Position numbers and translations under genes: made by a program. The notes under the pieces were generated by a model. The model did not search any database and had not been told where the DNA came from. It worked only from the letters and a program-made list of their open reading frames with translations. 64,000 nt of DNA, from contig NZ_CANMIR010000013.1 in assembly GCF_947498015.1 (NCBI RefSeq), forward strand, positions 1 to 64,000, written 5' to 3'. The stretch is from an uncultured Neptuniibacter sp. Lineage in GTDB: Bacteria; Pseudomonadota; Gammaproteobacteria; Pseudomonadales; Balneatricaceae. Positions 55,822 through 64,000 of the stretch are shown here, in pieces (position 1 is the first letter of the stretch; each line of letters begins with the position of its first letter).

Positions 55822-57193
55822 TGCTGAAATCCTCAGAAAGGCTTCTGACTTTCCGGTTTGCACGCTTGAACGCCCGGCAGAACTGTCTGGGGATTGCACA
55901 CCTTCTGAACCGGTCGTCATGCATGCTTTGCTGGAAATGGAAAAGCAGGGTGAGCGTTTTGATTATGTGGTTCTTCTGCAACCGACATCCCCTGCAAGGA
56001 GCTCCACGCATATAGATGCAGCATTTTCTCAGATGCTGTCTGATCAAAGGGCCTGCTCCATGATCAGTGTGAGTCAGTTGGATCATTCCCCATTTAAAGC
56101 GTTTGTCATCAATGAAGAGGGGGAGCTGAATGGCATTATCGGGGACAATGCCAACCATGCAGGCTTTTATGCTGGATTGGCGCGATTGAATCATTACTCT
56201 TTTGGCTTTGAGCCACTGGAGATCCGGGAGTTTTACTGGCAGCTGCGCGCTTTCGATGAAAGCTTTGTTGAGAGGGTTAATTCCTATGACATGCTGGTGG
56301 TTGGGGGCGGTAACTACTTTGAGTTATGGGTGGAGCACTCTCCCACTGGGACCTCCTTTATGTTGGCGCCCGAACTGTTCAAACAGATCAAAGTCCCTGT
56401 GTTGTTCAATGCGCTTGGCGTTGATCCGGGGCAGGGCGCTTCCGAACAAGCTTGCACCCGGTTCAGGTTCTTTCTTGATCATGTGCTGTCGGATCCAAAG
56501 AATATGGTCTCCATCCGTAATGACGGTTCTCTGGAAGCGCTGAATGAATATATAGGTTCTGAATATGCGCAACAGTGTATCTGGACGCCTGATGCCGGTT
56601 GTTTTGTCCCGTGCTCTGAACCGATTTTGCATCTGGAGGGCGACTATTTAGCCGTCAACCTCGCCGGTGATATGCTTGATCAGCGATTTACAGATACAGA
56701 TAGTTATACGAGGTTTCTCTCAGGCCTGGTTAAATTGCTGGAAAGGTACCTGAATCAAGGTTTAGTGCAGCAGATAGTTTTAGTGCCGCATATTTTTAGG
56801 GATCTTCGGGCCATTTCGGATCTGCTGGAACAGATGGATGATGCCTTCAGAAGGAGGTCTGTGATCGTGGCTCCTCTTCTGCACGGTCCGGGCAGTGAGC
56901 AGATCTTCAGTTTGTATGCGGGGGCGCGTTTAAGCCTGTGTACAAGATTCCATGCTAACCTCTGTTCAATTGCGCAGGGTACGCCGACTATCGGTCTGGT
57001 TAATTACAGGCAGATCGAAAAGCTTTATGAGGAAATGGGTCTCAGTGAGTTTGCGGTAGCAGTGAATGAAGAGAGCTGCTTTGAAACAATCGAAGCACTA
57101 TCAGAATCATTGTTGTCAGCTGCAGATACTAAGCATGCTTTGTTTAATCAGAAGGCAAATCAGGCAAGAAAGGAATATGCTGAATACATATAA
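55802..57193 (+). CDS. Fusion of CMP-NulO synthetase part and polysaccharide pyruvyltransferase-like domain
   Basis: This frame opens with [13 protein letters not shown] and QPTSPARS, the middle of a NeuA-type synthetase, until about codon 110 (GELNG). It then changes to a polysaccharide-pyruvyltransferase-like domain with [28 protein letters not shown] and the closing [17 protein letters not shown]. The second half of NeuA and perhaps the first residues of the pyruvyltransferase are missing. An internal deletion could explain this. The start is uncertain (TTG at 55802 or ATG at 55919), because the true beginning lies across the frameshift. Confidence 0.72.
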   Translation: MWLASDDAEILRKASDFPVCTLERPAELSGDCTPSEPVVMHALLEMEKQGERFDYVVLLQPTSPARSSTHIDAAFSQMLSDQRACSMISVSQLDHSPFKAFVINEEGELNGIIGDNANHAGFYAGLARLNHYSFGFEPLEIREFYWQLRAFDESFVERVNSYDMLVVGGGNYFELWVEHSPTGTSFMLAPELFKQIKVPVLFNALGVDPGQGASEQACTRFRFFLDHVLSDPKNMVSIRNDGSLEALNEYIGSEYAQQCIWTPDAGCFVPCSEPILHLEGDYLAVNLAGDMLDQRFTDTDSYTRFLSGLVKLLERYLNQGLVQQIVLVPHIFRDLRAISDLLEQMDDAFRRRSVIVAPLLHGPGSEQIFSLYAGARLSLCTRFHANLCSIAQGTPTIGLVNYRQIEKLYEEMGLSEFAVAVNEESCFETIEALSESLLSAADTKHALFNQKANQARKEYAEYI

Positions 57194-57313
57194 CAGATAG
57201 GCACTTTCCTGGATAAGAACTTTATGGAATAAGTTGACTTAATTCTATCTTAAAGAGATCGGAGGTTCTGCCGATCTCCTTTGCAAGTACTTTAGTTTCT
57301 GAATAGGTTTTTT

Positions 57314-57715
57314 ATGAGCGTTAATTTGAATGCATTGAAACAGTATCAAAGCGTTGACCTTCGTGCGACAGTTGAGACTGCCAGTCCGCATAAACTGATC
57401 TCTATGTTACTGGATGGAGTCCTGGGATCTCTGGCTAAGGCAAAAGGCGCGATTGAGCGTGAGTCGATCGAGGAGCGTACTCAGCATCTGAATAAAGCGT
57501 CTGAGATCGTTGTGGGTCTTAAGGGAAGTTTGGATCTGGAGCAGGGTGGAGAGGTTGCAGCGAATCTGAATGGGCTGTACGACTATATGCTCCGCTCGAT
57601 TATGACGGCGAATAGTCAGAACGATGCAGAAAAAGTGCAGGAGATCATGGATCTGATGCTTGAGATCAAGCAGGGTTGGGCGGAGATGCCAAACGATATC
57701 CAGATGGGTGAGTAA
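57314..57715 (+). CDS. fliS: Flagellin export chaperone FliS
   Basis: A 133-residue helical chaperone that holds flagellin before export. It shows ALKQYQSVDLRATVETASPHKLISMLLDG and LNGLYDYMLRSIMTANSQND, both family signatures. It is separated from fliD by the glycosylation genes, while in most genomes it follows fliD directly. This suggests those genes were inserted. A strong terminator follows. Confidence 0.96.
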   Translation: MSVNLNALKQYQSVDLRATVETASPHKLISMLLDGVLGSLAKAKGAIERESIEERTQHLNKASEIVVGLKGSLDLEQGGEVAANLNGLYDYMLRSIMTANSQNDAEKVQEIMDLMLEIKQGWAEMPNDIQMGE

Positions 57716-57730
57716 GATATCCATTTTTAT

Positions 57731-57757
57731 AAAAAGCCGCTATATGCGGCTTTTTTT
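57731..57757 (+). terminator. Terminator of fliS
   Basis: AAAAAGCCGC and GCGGCTTTTTTT pair around TATAT. It ends the flagellar region. Confidence 0.92.
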
Positions 57758-57930
57758 GTGGTTATTTCCTTTTGATAGCCGTTTGGGCCTTAAGTTGAGG
57801 TGAGTACATAGTGATTCTGAATCATTCGCTGGTTGTGGATCAGCGGCTTATCGGCGAAAATAGCGCCAGTTTTGTTCAAGTCGGTTTTGAATCACCTCAA
57901 CCGCTCAGATACCAATTTATCCGGATAACT

Positions 57931-59511
57931 ATGTCTAGCATCGATCAGGAAGTCTCGACACGACGGACTTTCGCCATTATCTCTCACCCTGACGCAGGTA
58001 AAACCACTATCACCGAGAAGCTGTTGCTGTTCGGACAACTGATTCAGCAGGCGGGTACTGTTAAAGGTAAAAAAAGTGACCGTCATGCCACTTCTGACTG
58101 GATGTCGATGGAGCAGGAGCGTGGTATCTCGATCACCTCTTCGGTGATGCAGTTCCCCTATAACGGTCGTATGGTTAACCTTCTGGACACGCCGGGACAT
58201 GAGGATTTCTCTGAGGATACATACCGTACTTTGACTGCCGTGGATTCTGCTCTGATGGTGGTTGACGGAGCGAAAGGTGTTGAGGATCGTACGATCAAGC
58301 TGATGGATGTGTGTCGCCTGCGTGACACTCCGATCTTCTCATTTGTTAACAAGGTCGATCGTGAGATCCGAGATCCGATTGAACTGCTCGATGAGATTGA
58401 AGAGGTATTGAAGATCGCAGCTGCCCCCATCACCTGGCCGATCGATATGGGGCAGCGATTCAAGGGGGTGTATAACCTCTATACCGATACGATCCATGTC
58501 TTCCAACCCGGTATGGGACACACTATCCCTGATGATGTGCAGATTCAGGGGTTGGAAACGCCTGAAGCGGAAGAGCTATTGGGTGATATTTATGCAGACT
58601 TTCTCGAAGAGATCGAACTGGTTCGTGGGGCGACCCATGAGTATGACCAGGAGGAGTTCCTTGCAGGTCAGCTAACACCGGTATTCTTTGGTACGGCGCT
58701 GGCGAACTTTGGCGTACGCGAGATGTTGAACGATTTTGTGAAGTGGGCGCCTGCGCCGATTCCACGGGCGACGATTACGCGCGAAGTCGACCCGGCAGAG
58801 GATAAGTTCAGCGGCTTCATCTTTAAAATTCAGGCGAACATGGATCCGAAGCACCGTGACCGTATCGCGTTTATGCGTATCTGTTCCGGTAAGTATTCGA
58901 AAGGGATGAAGATGCGCCATGCCCGGATCAAAAAGGATGTCAAAATTGCCGATGCGGTGACCTTTATTGCGGGTGATCGTGAGAATGTAGAGGAAGCCTG
59001 GTCTGGGGATATTATCGGGTTACATAACCACGGTACGATCCAGATCGGTGATACGTTCTCGGCGGGCGAAGATCTGAAATTTACCGGCATCCCTCACTTT
59101 GCACCGGAGATGTTCAGACGTGTGCGGCCACTCGATCCGCTGAAGATGAAGCAGTTGCAGAAAGGTTTGCAGCAGCTGTCTGAAGAGGGTGCGGTTCAGC
59201 TGTTCCAGCCTCTGAAGAATAATGACCTGATCCTCGGTGCGGTAGGGCAGTTGCAGTTTGATGTGGTGGTGTTCCGTCTGAAGGATGAGTACAAGGTTGA
59301 GTGTAAGTATGAACCGATCAGTGTGCAGACTGCACGCTGGGCGGAGTGTGATGATGACAAAACCCTGGAAGAGTTTCGTAAGAAAAACCACGATAATCTG
59401 GCAATCGATGGCAGTGGTTTGCTCACCTATCTGGCACCAACCCGGGTTAATCTAAGCCTGGCTGAGGAGCGCTGGCCGGATGTCGCTTTCAGGGCGACCC
59501 GCGAGCATTAA
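57931..59511 (+). CDS. prfC: Peptide chain release factor 3
   Basis: A 526-residue GTPase that removes RF1 and RF2 from the ribosome. It has the P-loop [27 protein letters not shown] (switch region), [16 protein letters not shown] and NKVDRE. The length fits when translation starts at the ATG at 57931; the frame is open 40 codons further upstream, but that extension has no family match. Confidence 0.97.
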   Translation: MSSIDQEVSTRRTFAIISHPDAGKTTITEKLLLFGQLIQQAGTVKGKKSDRHATSDWMSMEQERGISITSSVMQFPYNGRMVNLLDTPGHEDFSEDTYRTLTAVDSALMVVDGAKGVEDRTIKLMDVCRLRDTPIFSFVNKVDREIRDPIELLDEIEEVLKIAAAPITWPIDMGQRFKGVYNLYTDTIHVFQPGMGHTIPDDVQIQGLETPEAEELLGDIYADFLEEIELVRGATHEYDQEEFLAGQLTPVFFGTALANFGVREMLNDFVKWAPAPIPRATITREVDPAEDKFSGFIFKIQANMDPKHRDRIAFMRICSGKYSKGMKMRHARIKKDVKIADAVTFIAGDRENVEEAWSGDIIGLHNHGTIQIGDTFSAGEDLKFTGIPHFAPEMFRRVRPLDPLKMKQLQKGLQQLSEEGAVQLFQPLKNNDLILGAVGQLQFDVVVFRLKDEYKVECKYEPISVQTARWAECDDDKTLEEFRKKNHDNLAIDGSGLLTYLAPTRVNLSLAEERWPDVAFRATREH

Positions 59512-59519
59512 AGCCTATC

Positions 59520-59544
59520 GCTGCAGGCTCGCTGAGCTTGCAGC
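59520..59544 (+). terminator. Hairpin between prfC and the TatD gene
   Basis: GCTGCA pairs with TGCAGC with an inner GCTC/GAGC pair; the following CTTTCCTCT is only a weak T-tract. Confidence 0.4.
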
Positions 59545-59572
59545 TTTCCTCTCTGCATCTTAAGCTGCTTCT

Positions 59573-60343
59573 ATGCGCTTAATCGATTCCCACTGTCATA
59601 TTGATTTCCCCCAATTTGAGTCCCGTCGTCAGGAACTGCTGGAGCAGGCATCCCTCTCTGGTGTTGATGAGATTGTTGTTCCCGGTGTCACCGAAAAACA
59701 TTGGGGGCGGCTGCTGGATTGTGTTTCTCATCATGCTGGCCTGCATGCCGCGTTAGGATTGCATCCTTGCTTTTTGGATCAGCATCAGCCGGAAGATCTT
59801 AAGCGTTTGGCTCGGTTGCTTGAGACTCAAACGGTCTGCGCAGTAGGTGAGATCGGTTTGGATCTGTTTATTCCAGATGCGGATCTCGATGCACAGCTGT
59901 TTTATCTGGATCAGCAGCTTGCACTGGCAAAACAGTTTGATCTGCCGGTCCTTCTGCATGTCAGAAAAGCGCATGATCAGATGTTGCAGAGATTGCGTAG
60001 GGTAAAGTTACAGGCCGGTGGTGTCGTGCATGCGTTTAGTGGTAGCAAGCATCAGGCGATGCAGTATGTTGATCTGGGGTTTAAGCTGGGTATCGGCGGG
60101 ACTATAACCTATGAGCGCGCTAAAAAACTGCGGAGTATTGTGTCTGAGATGGATCTGGCAGATCTGATTCTGGAAACGGATGCGCCTGATATGCCGTTGA
60201 GTGGTTATAGGGATGAGATCAATCAGCCTGCTCGTGTTCGTGAGGTGGCTGAAATGGTGGCGCAGCTGAAACGGTGCTCTGTCGAGCAGGTTGCGCGGAT
60301 CACCACCGCTCAGGCGGTGGCGTTATTTCACTCGATCAGTTAA
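59573..60343 (+). CDS. TatD-family metal-dependent hydrolase (YjjV-like)
   Basis: A 256-residue TIM-barrel nuclease-type protein. Metal ligands are seen in DSHCHIDF, AVGEIGLDL, LHVRKAHD, VHAFSGS and ETDAPDMPL. The overall sequence follows E. coli YjjV more closely than TatD or YcfH. It has its own start after prfC and ends 8 bases inside the convergent lipoprotein gene. Confidence 0.9.
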   Translation: MRLIDSHCHIDFPQFESRRQELLEQASLSGVDEIVVPGVTEKHWGRLLDCVSHHAGLHAALGLHPCFLDQHQPEDLKRLARLLETQTVCAVGEIGLDLFIPDADLDAQLFYLDQQLALAKQFDLPVLLHVRKAHDQMLQRLRRVKLQAGGVVHAFSGSKHQAMQYVDLGFKLGIGGTITYERAKKLRSIVSEMDLADLILETDAPDMPLSGYRDEINQPARVREVAEMVAQLKRCSVEQVARITTAQAVALFHSIS

Positions 60344-60737
60344 ACAGATTGTCTTCGATGCGGGAGAGGGTCTCCCAGACAACCTTTGTTTTATCGTTAA
60401 CCGGGATCTTGAAGATACGTCCATCCGAGCCTACCGGTGAGCTGGTATAGCTACCGTCAGCTGGGTTCATCACCATACGGGCCAGTGATACCGGATAGTT
60501 GGGTCCGGAAATTTTCTGGCCGTACGTCTTCTCAATCGGAATTAGTTCCGCGCGGGATGAGACGATCTTGGTCATATCTCTGCACTGTTTTGTATTGCCC
60601 AGACAGAAAAAGCGATATTTAGTGTCCAGTAGGTAATAGCTGGTATCAGCAGGCTCCCGCTTGGACGGTGTAATGCTATCCATGCTGATGCATCCGCTCA
60701 GGCCTAAAACGGCAATTAAACACAGTGCGATACGCAT
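60336..60737 (-). CDS. Putative lipoprotein
   Basis: A 133-residue protein with a signal and lipobox LSGC (cysteine 16). The mature part has two cysteines (FFCLGNTKQCRD) that may form a disulphide. I do not recognise a family. The residue after the lipid cysteine is isoleucine, which does not signal inner-membrane retention, so an outer-membrane location is expected. It follows fabY with 24 bases between and is probably co-transcribed. Confidence 0.75.
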   Translation of the reverse strand: MRIALCLIAVLGLSGCISMDSITPSKREPADTSYYLLDTKYRFFCLGNTKQCRDMTKIVSSRAELIPIEKTYGQKISGPNYPVSLARMVMNPADGSYTSSPVGSDGRIFKIPVNDKTKVVWETLSRIEDNLFN

Positions 60738-60761
60738 ATTGGTTTCCTGTTTTTAGTTTAG

Positions 60762-62672
60762 TTAGCAGATATCTTCAAATGGATTATCACAATCAAGCGA
60801 TACCGGATTGGCATATCCTGGGAACTCAATCTGAGAGTCGGTAATATTCAGATCTTCGCCCTGAAGTACGTTATGGTCATACAGGTATATCGGCTTAGAT
60901 TCGCCTTTGAGGGAGTCCTGGTCATACTGATGAGCCAGCGCCCGGGTTACCGCTAGTTTATCCTGATAAGCCTGCAGCTCAGTTTTGCTATAGCGCTTGC
61001 TCAACATCTGCTGCACAACGTGAGGTGACAGTACCGGTGCAGATGCGTTGTTGCCGCCAAAGCCTTTGGAGTTCAGCAGGACAGAGTCGATACCTGTGGA
61101 GCCGACTTCAATATGCTGGTTGCTCAGATGCAGGTTGCTCTGATGAATATCCGTTGCAAACTCAGGCGTTGTAACGATTCCGGGTATATAGCCGTACTTC
61201 CAGACACCTAAAGAGGCGCTGAGCTGATCACCGCCTGCGGTACCCTGAGAGTGACCTAAATAGCACTTAACAGCAGCAACGGTCCAGTTCTCGATACCGA
61301 ATGCTTTTGCTGTTTCGTTGATGACGTGAGATTCAGTGACACGGTTTTGCGGGGTGCTGGTGCCGTGTGCCTGTACAAAACTGCGTTGTTTGAGGGACTC
61401 TTCCCCTAGCATTTTGCGTACGAGTGAGGCGGATTTTGCCAATGTGATGTAGTTTCCGACTCCCGGAGCTGAGATCGATTTTTTATGACCATCAGCGTTA
61501 ACAAATACCTCGGGAACCGCTCCGTAGATTTCGGCACCCAGCTCTATCGCCAGATCATCACTCATTAACAGGATGAACTGACTGCTCTCGCCCATTGTGA
61601 AACCGCAATTGTTGCCAAATGGGCGACAAGCCTGACGATAGTTTTCTGCTGTCAGTTCAGACAGTTTATCCAGTGCCAGTAGGTCTTTGTCTTCGGCCAG
61701 CGCCCCCATCGCCCGGAAGCCTTCGATGATCTCTGGGGTTACCGGAGCATCACTGCCGCCGACCAGAACCACTTTGCGGCGTCCGGAGCGGATATCATTA
61801 ACACCACTGCGGAGATTGTAGAGGAAGGTAGCGCAAGCGCCGAGAGCGCCACCAGTGGTACCAATGTTGCCCAACATATAGGCATTGACAAAGTCAGCAG
61901 GCATCTGGGCATAACCCAGAGGCATCTGCTTTGATGTTGTTCGTTTGCCGAGCGCGGCAAATTTTGTTAATCCGCCAAAACCAAAATCATCCAGCTGACC
62001 GATTGAGTTACTGGCGTAGACCGCAATCTGATCGGGTGCAACCCGGTCAGCAATCTCGTTAAAGGGGATACCTGTGGAGGAGAGTGCATCGGAAGCAGCG
62101 AAAACCGTCATCTGCAGATTGCGTGGGTGATTGCGCGACTGATAAAGCTTACCGGGCTGAAATCCGGAGGGCAGCTGTCCTGCAGATTGTACCGGTGCAA
62201 TTTTATTATCCGGAATGATAACGTCCATCTGGGCGTTAACTTCGATACTGAACTGCCCAGGTGCCGTCTCTGTCACGCTCCAGTTTTCCGGAATCTGCAA
62301 AGGCATCTGACGTTTACGCAGGCGGAATTTAAGTGTCTCTTCGCCGCAGTTAAGCGTTGCAGGCTTATTAAACATGACGTTGTTAACGTCGAAGGCACTC
62401 TTCTCGATTCGGCGAATCAGGGTGCTGTTAAGAAGCTGATCTCTGAGCGTTGCGACCAATGTTTCAGCACTACAGCTCTCTCCCTGTTGATTCAGATACT
62501 GACCCTCTTGAGTGGTCGCCAATCCTGTCAGAATGGCAAGGTCAGTCAGGGTCTCTGTTTGTGACTGAGTGTCGAGTTTATCGATGATCAGACGTCGGTA
62601 TGCGTGATGAAATGAGGCACGTCCAGCAGGGTTGATACCACCAAAACCAACAATGACAGGAAGCTGGGACAA
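60762..62672 (-). CDS. fabY: Beta-ketoacyl-ACP synthase FabY
   Basis: A 636-residue thiolase-fold enzyme. The catalytic triad is visible: C280 in LGACATFLYNL, H436 in VQAHGTSTPQN, and H474 in YLGHSQG. The length and the long N-terminal part match FabY of Pseudomonas aeruginosa, which starts fatty-acid synthesis from acetyl-CoA and malonyl-ACP in place of FabH. Transcription starts in the motif-rich region at 62673-62891. Confidence 0.88.
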   Translation of the reverse strand: MSQLPVIVGFGGINPAGRASFHHAYRRLIIDKLDTQSQTETLTDLAILTGLATTQEGQYLNQQGESCSAETLVATLRDQLLNSTLIRRIEKSAFDVNNVMFNKPATLNCGEETLKFRLRKRQMPLQIPENWSVTETAPGQFSIEVNAQMDVIIPDNKIAPVQSAGQLPSGFQPGKLYQSRNHPRNLQMTVFAASDALSSTGIPFNEIADRVAPDQIAVYASNSIGQLDDFGFGGLTKFAALGKRTTSKQMPLGYAQMPADFVNAYMLGNIGTTGGALGACATFLYNLRSGVNDIRSGRRKVVLVGGSDAPVTPEIIEGFRAMGALAEDKDLLALDKLSELTAENYRQACRPFGNNCGFTMGESSQFILLMSDDLAIELGAEIYGAVPEVFVNADGHKKSISAPGVGNYITLAKSASLVRKMLGEESLKQRSFVQAHGTSTPQNRVTESHVINETAKAFGIENWTVAAVKCYLGHSQGTAGGDQLSASLGVWKYGYIPGIVTTPEFATDIHQSNLHLSNQHIEVGSTGIDSVLLNSKGFGGNNASAPVLSPHVVQQMLSKRYSKTELQAYQDKLAVTRALAHQYDQDSLKGESKPIYLYDHNVLQGEDLNITDSQIEFPGYANPVSLDCDNPFEDIC

Positions 62673-62891
62673 TTGAATCTCCTCAAGGGACAGATCTTTA
62701 TAGAAACGTATAATCCCTGTTTATAGCTATACATAATTAAGTAGACAGGGGCCATATTACTGACTAATCATTTTATCGGTGTTTGCTATTACTGACTAGC
62801 ATCAAAACCCCTTTTTATCCGTTTTTAGTCAGTGATTGTTAAGTGATAGTATGGCTAAATTCAGGGATTAGATAATTCGTAGGAGTCAACC
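62673..62891. promoter_or_regulatory. Divergent control region of fabY and the OmpA lipoprotein gene
   Basis: The motif TATTACTGACTA occurs twice, at 62755-62766 and 62787-62798, 32 bases apart, and once inverted with two mismatches at 62826-62837. With flanks it reads ATTACTGACTAAT, an imperfect palindrome. The repeats are likely operator sites for one regulator; which one is unknown. Confidence 0.5.
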
Positions 62892-63548
62892 ATGAAAAAA
62901 CTTGTCGCCATTGCTGTTGCTGGTGTGTTGTTAGCGGGCTGCCAAACGATCGACCCATATACGGGTGAGCAGAAAGTGGGTAATACAGCGAAAGGCGCTG
63001 GCATTGGTGCGGTGGCCGGTGCTGTATTGGGTGCGGCGGTCTCCAGTAAGAGTGATCGTAAAAAAGGTGCTTTAACCGGTGCTTTGGTAGGTGGCGCTGT
63101 GGGTGGAGGTATCGGCTATTACATGGATCAGCAGGAAGCTTTGCTGCGCCAGGAGCTGGAAGGAACAGGGGTACGTGTTGAGCGTATTGGTGATTCTATC
63201 CGTTTGATTATGCCTGGGCATATTACGTTTGCACTGGACTCTGACCGTATTGCCGGTAGCTTCTATCCGGTTTTGGACTCTGTGGCTAAGGTATTGATTA
63301 AGTTTGATAAAACAGAGCTGAATGTGGATGGGTTTACTGATAGCTCGGGCTCTTTTGAGTACAATCAGCAGCTTTCAGAGCGACGAGCTGCGCGAGTTGC
63401 AGATTATCTGGTGGGCTCCGGTATCGCTAATCTGAGAATTAACGCACGTGGCTACGGTGAGCGTTACCCTGTTGCCAGCAACAACTCCGCATCAGGTCGT
63501 GCGATGAACCGTCGTGTTGAGATCAATATCAGCGGTATGCGTCGTTGA
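62892..63548 (+). CDS. OmpA-family lipoprotein (YiaD-like)
   Basis: A 218-residue outer-membrane lipoprotein. The lipobox LLAGC precedes a glycine-rich region (about 33-82, glycine-zipper-like: GAGIGAVAGAVLGAAV and GALVGGAVGGGIGYYMD) and a C-terminal OmpA domain with VDGFTDSSGSFEYNQQLSERRAARVADYL and RRVEI, which binds peptidoglycan. YiaD of E. coli has the same plan. An AGGAG ribosome site precedes the start. Confidence 0.93.
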   Translation: MKKLVAIAVAGVLLAGCQTIDPYTGEQKVGNTAKGAGIGAVAGAVLGAAVSSKSDRKKGALTGALVGGAVGGGIGYYMDQQEALLRQELEGTGVRVERIGDSIRLIMPGHITFALDSDRIAGSFYPVLDSVAKVLIKFDKTELNVDGFTDSSGSFEYNQQLSERRAARVADYLVGSGIANLRINARGYGERYPVASNNSASGRAMNRRVEINISGMRR

Positions 63549-63567
63549 TATAATCTGATGATCCGGT

Positions 63568-63591
63568 CCGCCTTAATGTTTGTTGAGGCGG
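63568..63591 (+). terminator. Possible terminator of the OmpA lipoprotein gene
   Basis: CCGCCT pairs with AGGCGG around a 12-base loop; there is no T-run, so the call is weak. Confidence 0.35.
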
Positions 63592-63699
63592 GCTCTCCCT
63601 CCTCTCGAGTGAATATCTTTCGCTTTACTGAATCCGCTCCTCTGGCTATACCTTAACTGTTACTCAGATTAGATTCTTCAGAACGATCGGGAGGTAGAT

Positions 63700-64000
63700 A
63701 TGAATGCCGAGATCGGAAAGTTGATGGATCAGTTATGTAACCCGGACAGTGAGTCTAGTGTTTCCTGTGATCTGACCAGCTCTTCAGTACGTCAGGTGGG
63801 AGCGCCCATCGATACTGCGTTGTATCATGATCTTAAGACGCTTGCTGCGTTCTATCGTAAGGATGAGAATTGTATTGCGGGTGAGCTACTAACGATTGCA
63901 CTTAAAGAGGCATTTTCTATGCTCTCCGAAGAGCAGCGAGAGCACCTGAAAGTTGAGCAGATAAGCTTTGAACGCCAATCCGCTGAGCGACATATGGAGC
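63700..64000 (+). CDS. Hypothetical protein, cut by the window end
   Basis: An open frame of 100 codons without a stop before the end. The ATG at 63700 follows GGGAGG by five bases, a strong ribosome site. The visible part is mostly helical and charged (LKTLAAFYRKDENCIAGELLTIALKEAFSMLSEEQREH shortened to its sense: a long amphipathic helix pair). I do not recognise a family; the full protein is needed. Confidence 0.7.
   Translation, partial: MNAEIGKLMDQLCNPDSESSVSCDLTSSSVRQVGAPIDTALYHDLKTLAAFYRKDENCIAGELLTIALKEAFSMLSEEQREHLKVEQISFERQSAERHME

Noticed and set aside
57811..57930. A 40-residue N-terminal extension of PrfC
   Set aside because: The family N terminus begins at the ATG at 57931; the extension has no counterpart.

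Overview
The window is a stretch of bacterial chromosome with gammaproteobacterial gene content and order. It holds queA-tgt-yajC-secD-secF, a ychF-pth-rplY-prs-tRNA-Gln-lolB block, hemA-prfA-prmC-moeB, a FabY-type ketoacyl synthase and a FimX-like protein. Together with polar-flagellum genes this points to a marine, motile member of the Oceanospirillales/Pseudomonadales (Oceanospirillaceae-like). That assignment is inferred from gene content and order, not from a search.

Layout. 1-103: end of a 5S rRNA and its terminator. 138-1298: an orphan HigA-type regulator and two small membrane proteins. 1284-7021 (minus): a three-gene unit of TonB-dependent receptor, periplasmic substrate-binding protein and hybrid sensor kinase. 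7022-8391: mostly non-coding, with one small hypothetical gene, tRNA-Leu(CAA) and divergent promoters. 8392-13817: tRNA queuosine modification and Sec accessory genes. 13929-21373: RNase R, a DedA-PAP2 fusion, SerB and FimX. 21551-21946: four tRNA genes (Met/Gln alternating). 22076-27987: translation and outer-membrane housekeeping genes, with ispE missing from its usual place after lolB. 28245-34913: hemA-prfA-prmC-moeB-yccU, an ankyrin protein, an AEC carrier and SixA. 35204-38400: a CoA-transferase and a sigma-54 activator with a sigma-54 promoter and tandem candidate enhancer sites between them. 38491-39578: a zinc-ribbon protein, ferritin and a 52-residue four-cysteine protein behind a Fur box. 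39754-45089: an Aer-like chemoreceptor and a YCF48/MMPL pair. 45095-46310: eight tandem 81-bp REP units followed by a RAYT transposase and one more unit. 46355-57715: fliT, fliC, flaG, fliD, a Maf glycosyltransferase, a nonulosonic-acid locus and fliS. 57931-64000: prfC, a TatD nuclease, a lipoprotein, fabY, an OmpA lipoprotein and a gene cut by the window end.

The most notable features are: the nonulosonic-acid genes between fliD and fliS, where neuC carries two single-base frameshifts and neuA carries one and is joined to a pyruvyltransferase-like domain; the REP array beside its likely mobilising RAYT; the receptor/binding-protein/hybrid-kinase operon; the Fur-controlled small cysteine protein next to ferritin; and the sigma-54 control region of the CoA-transferase.
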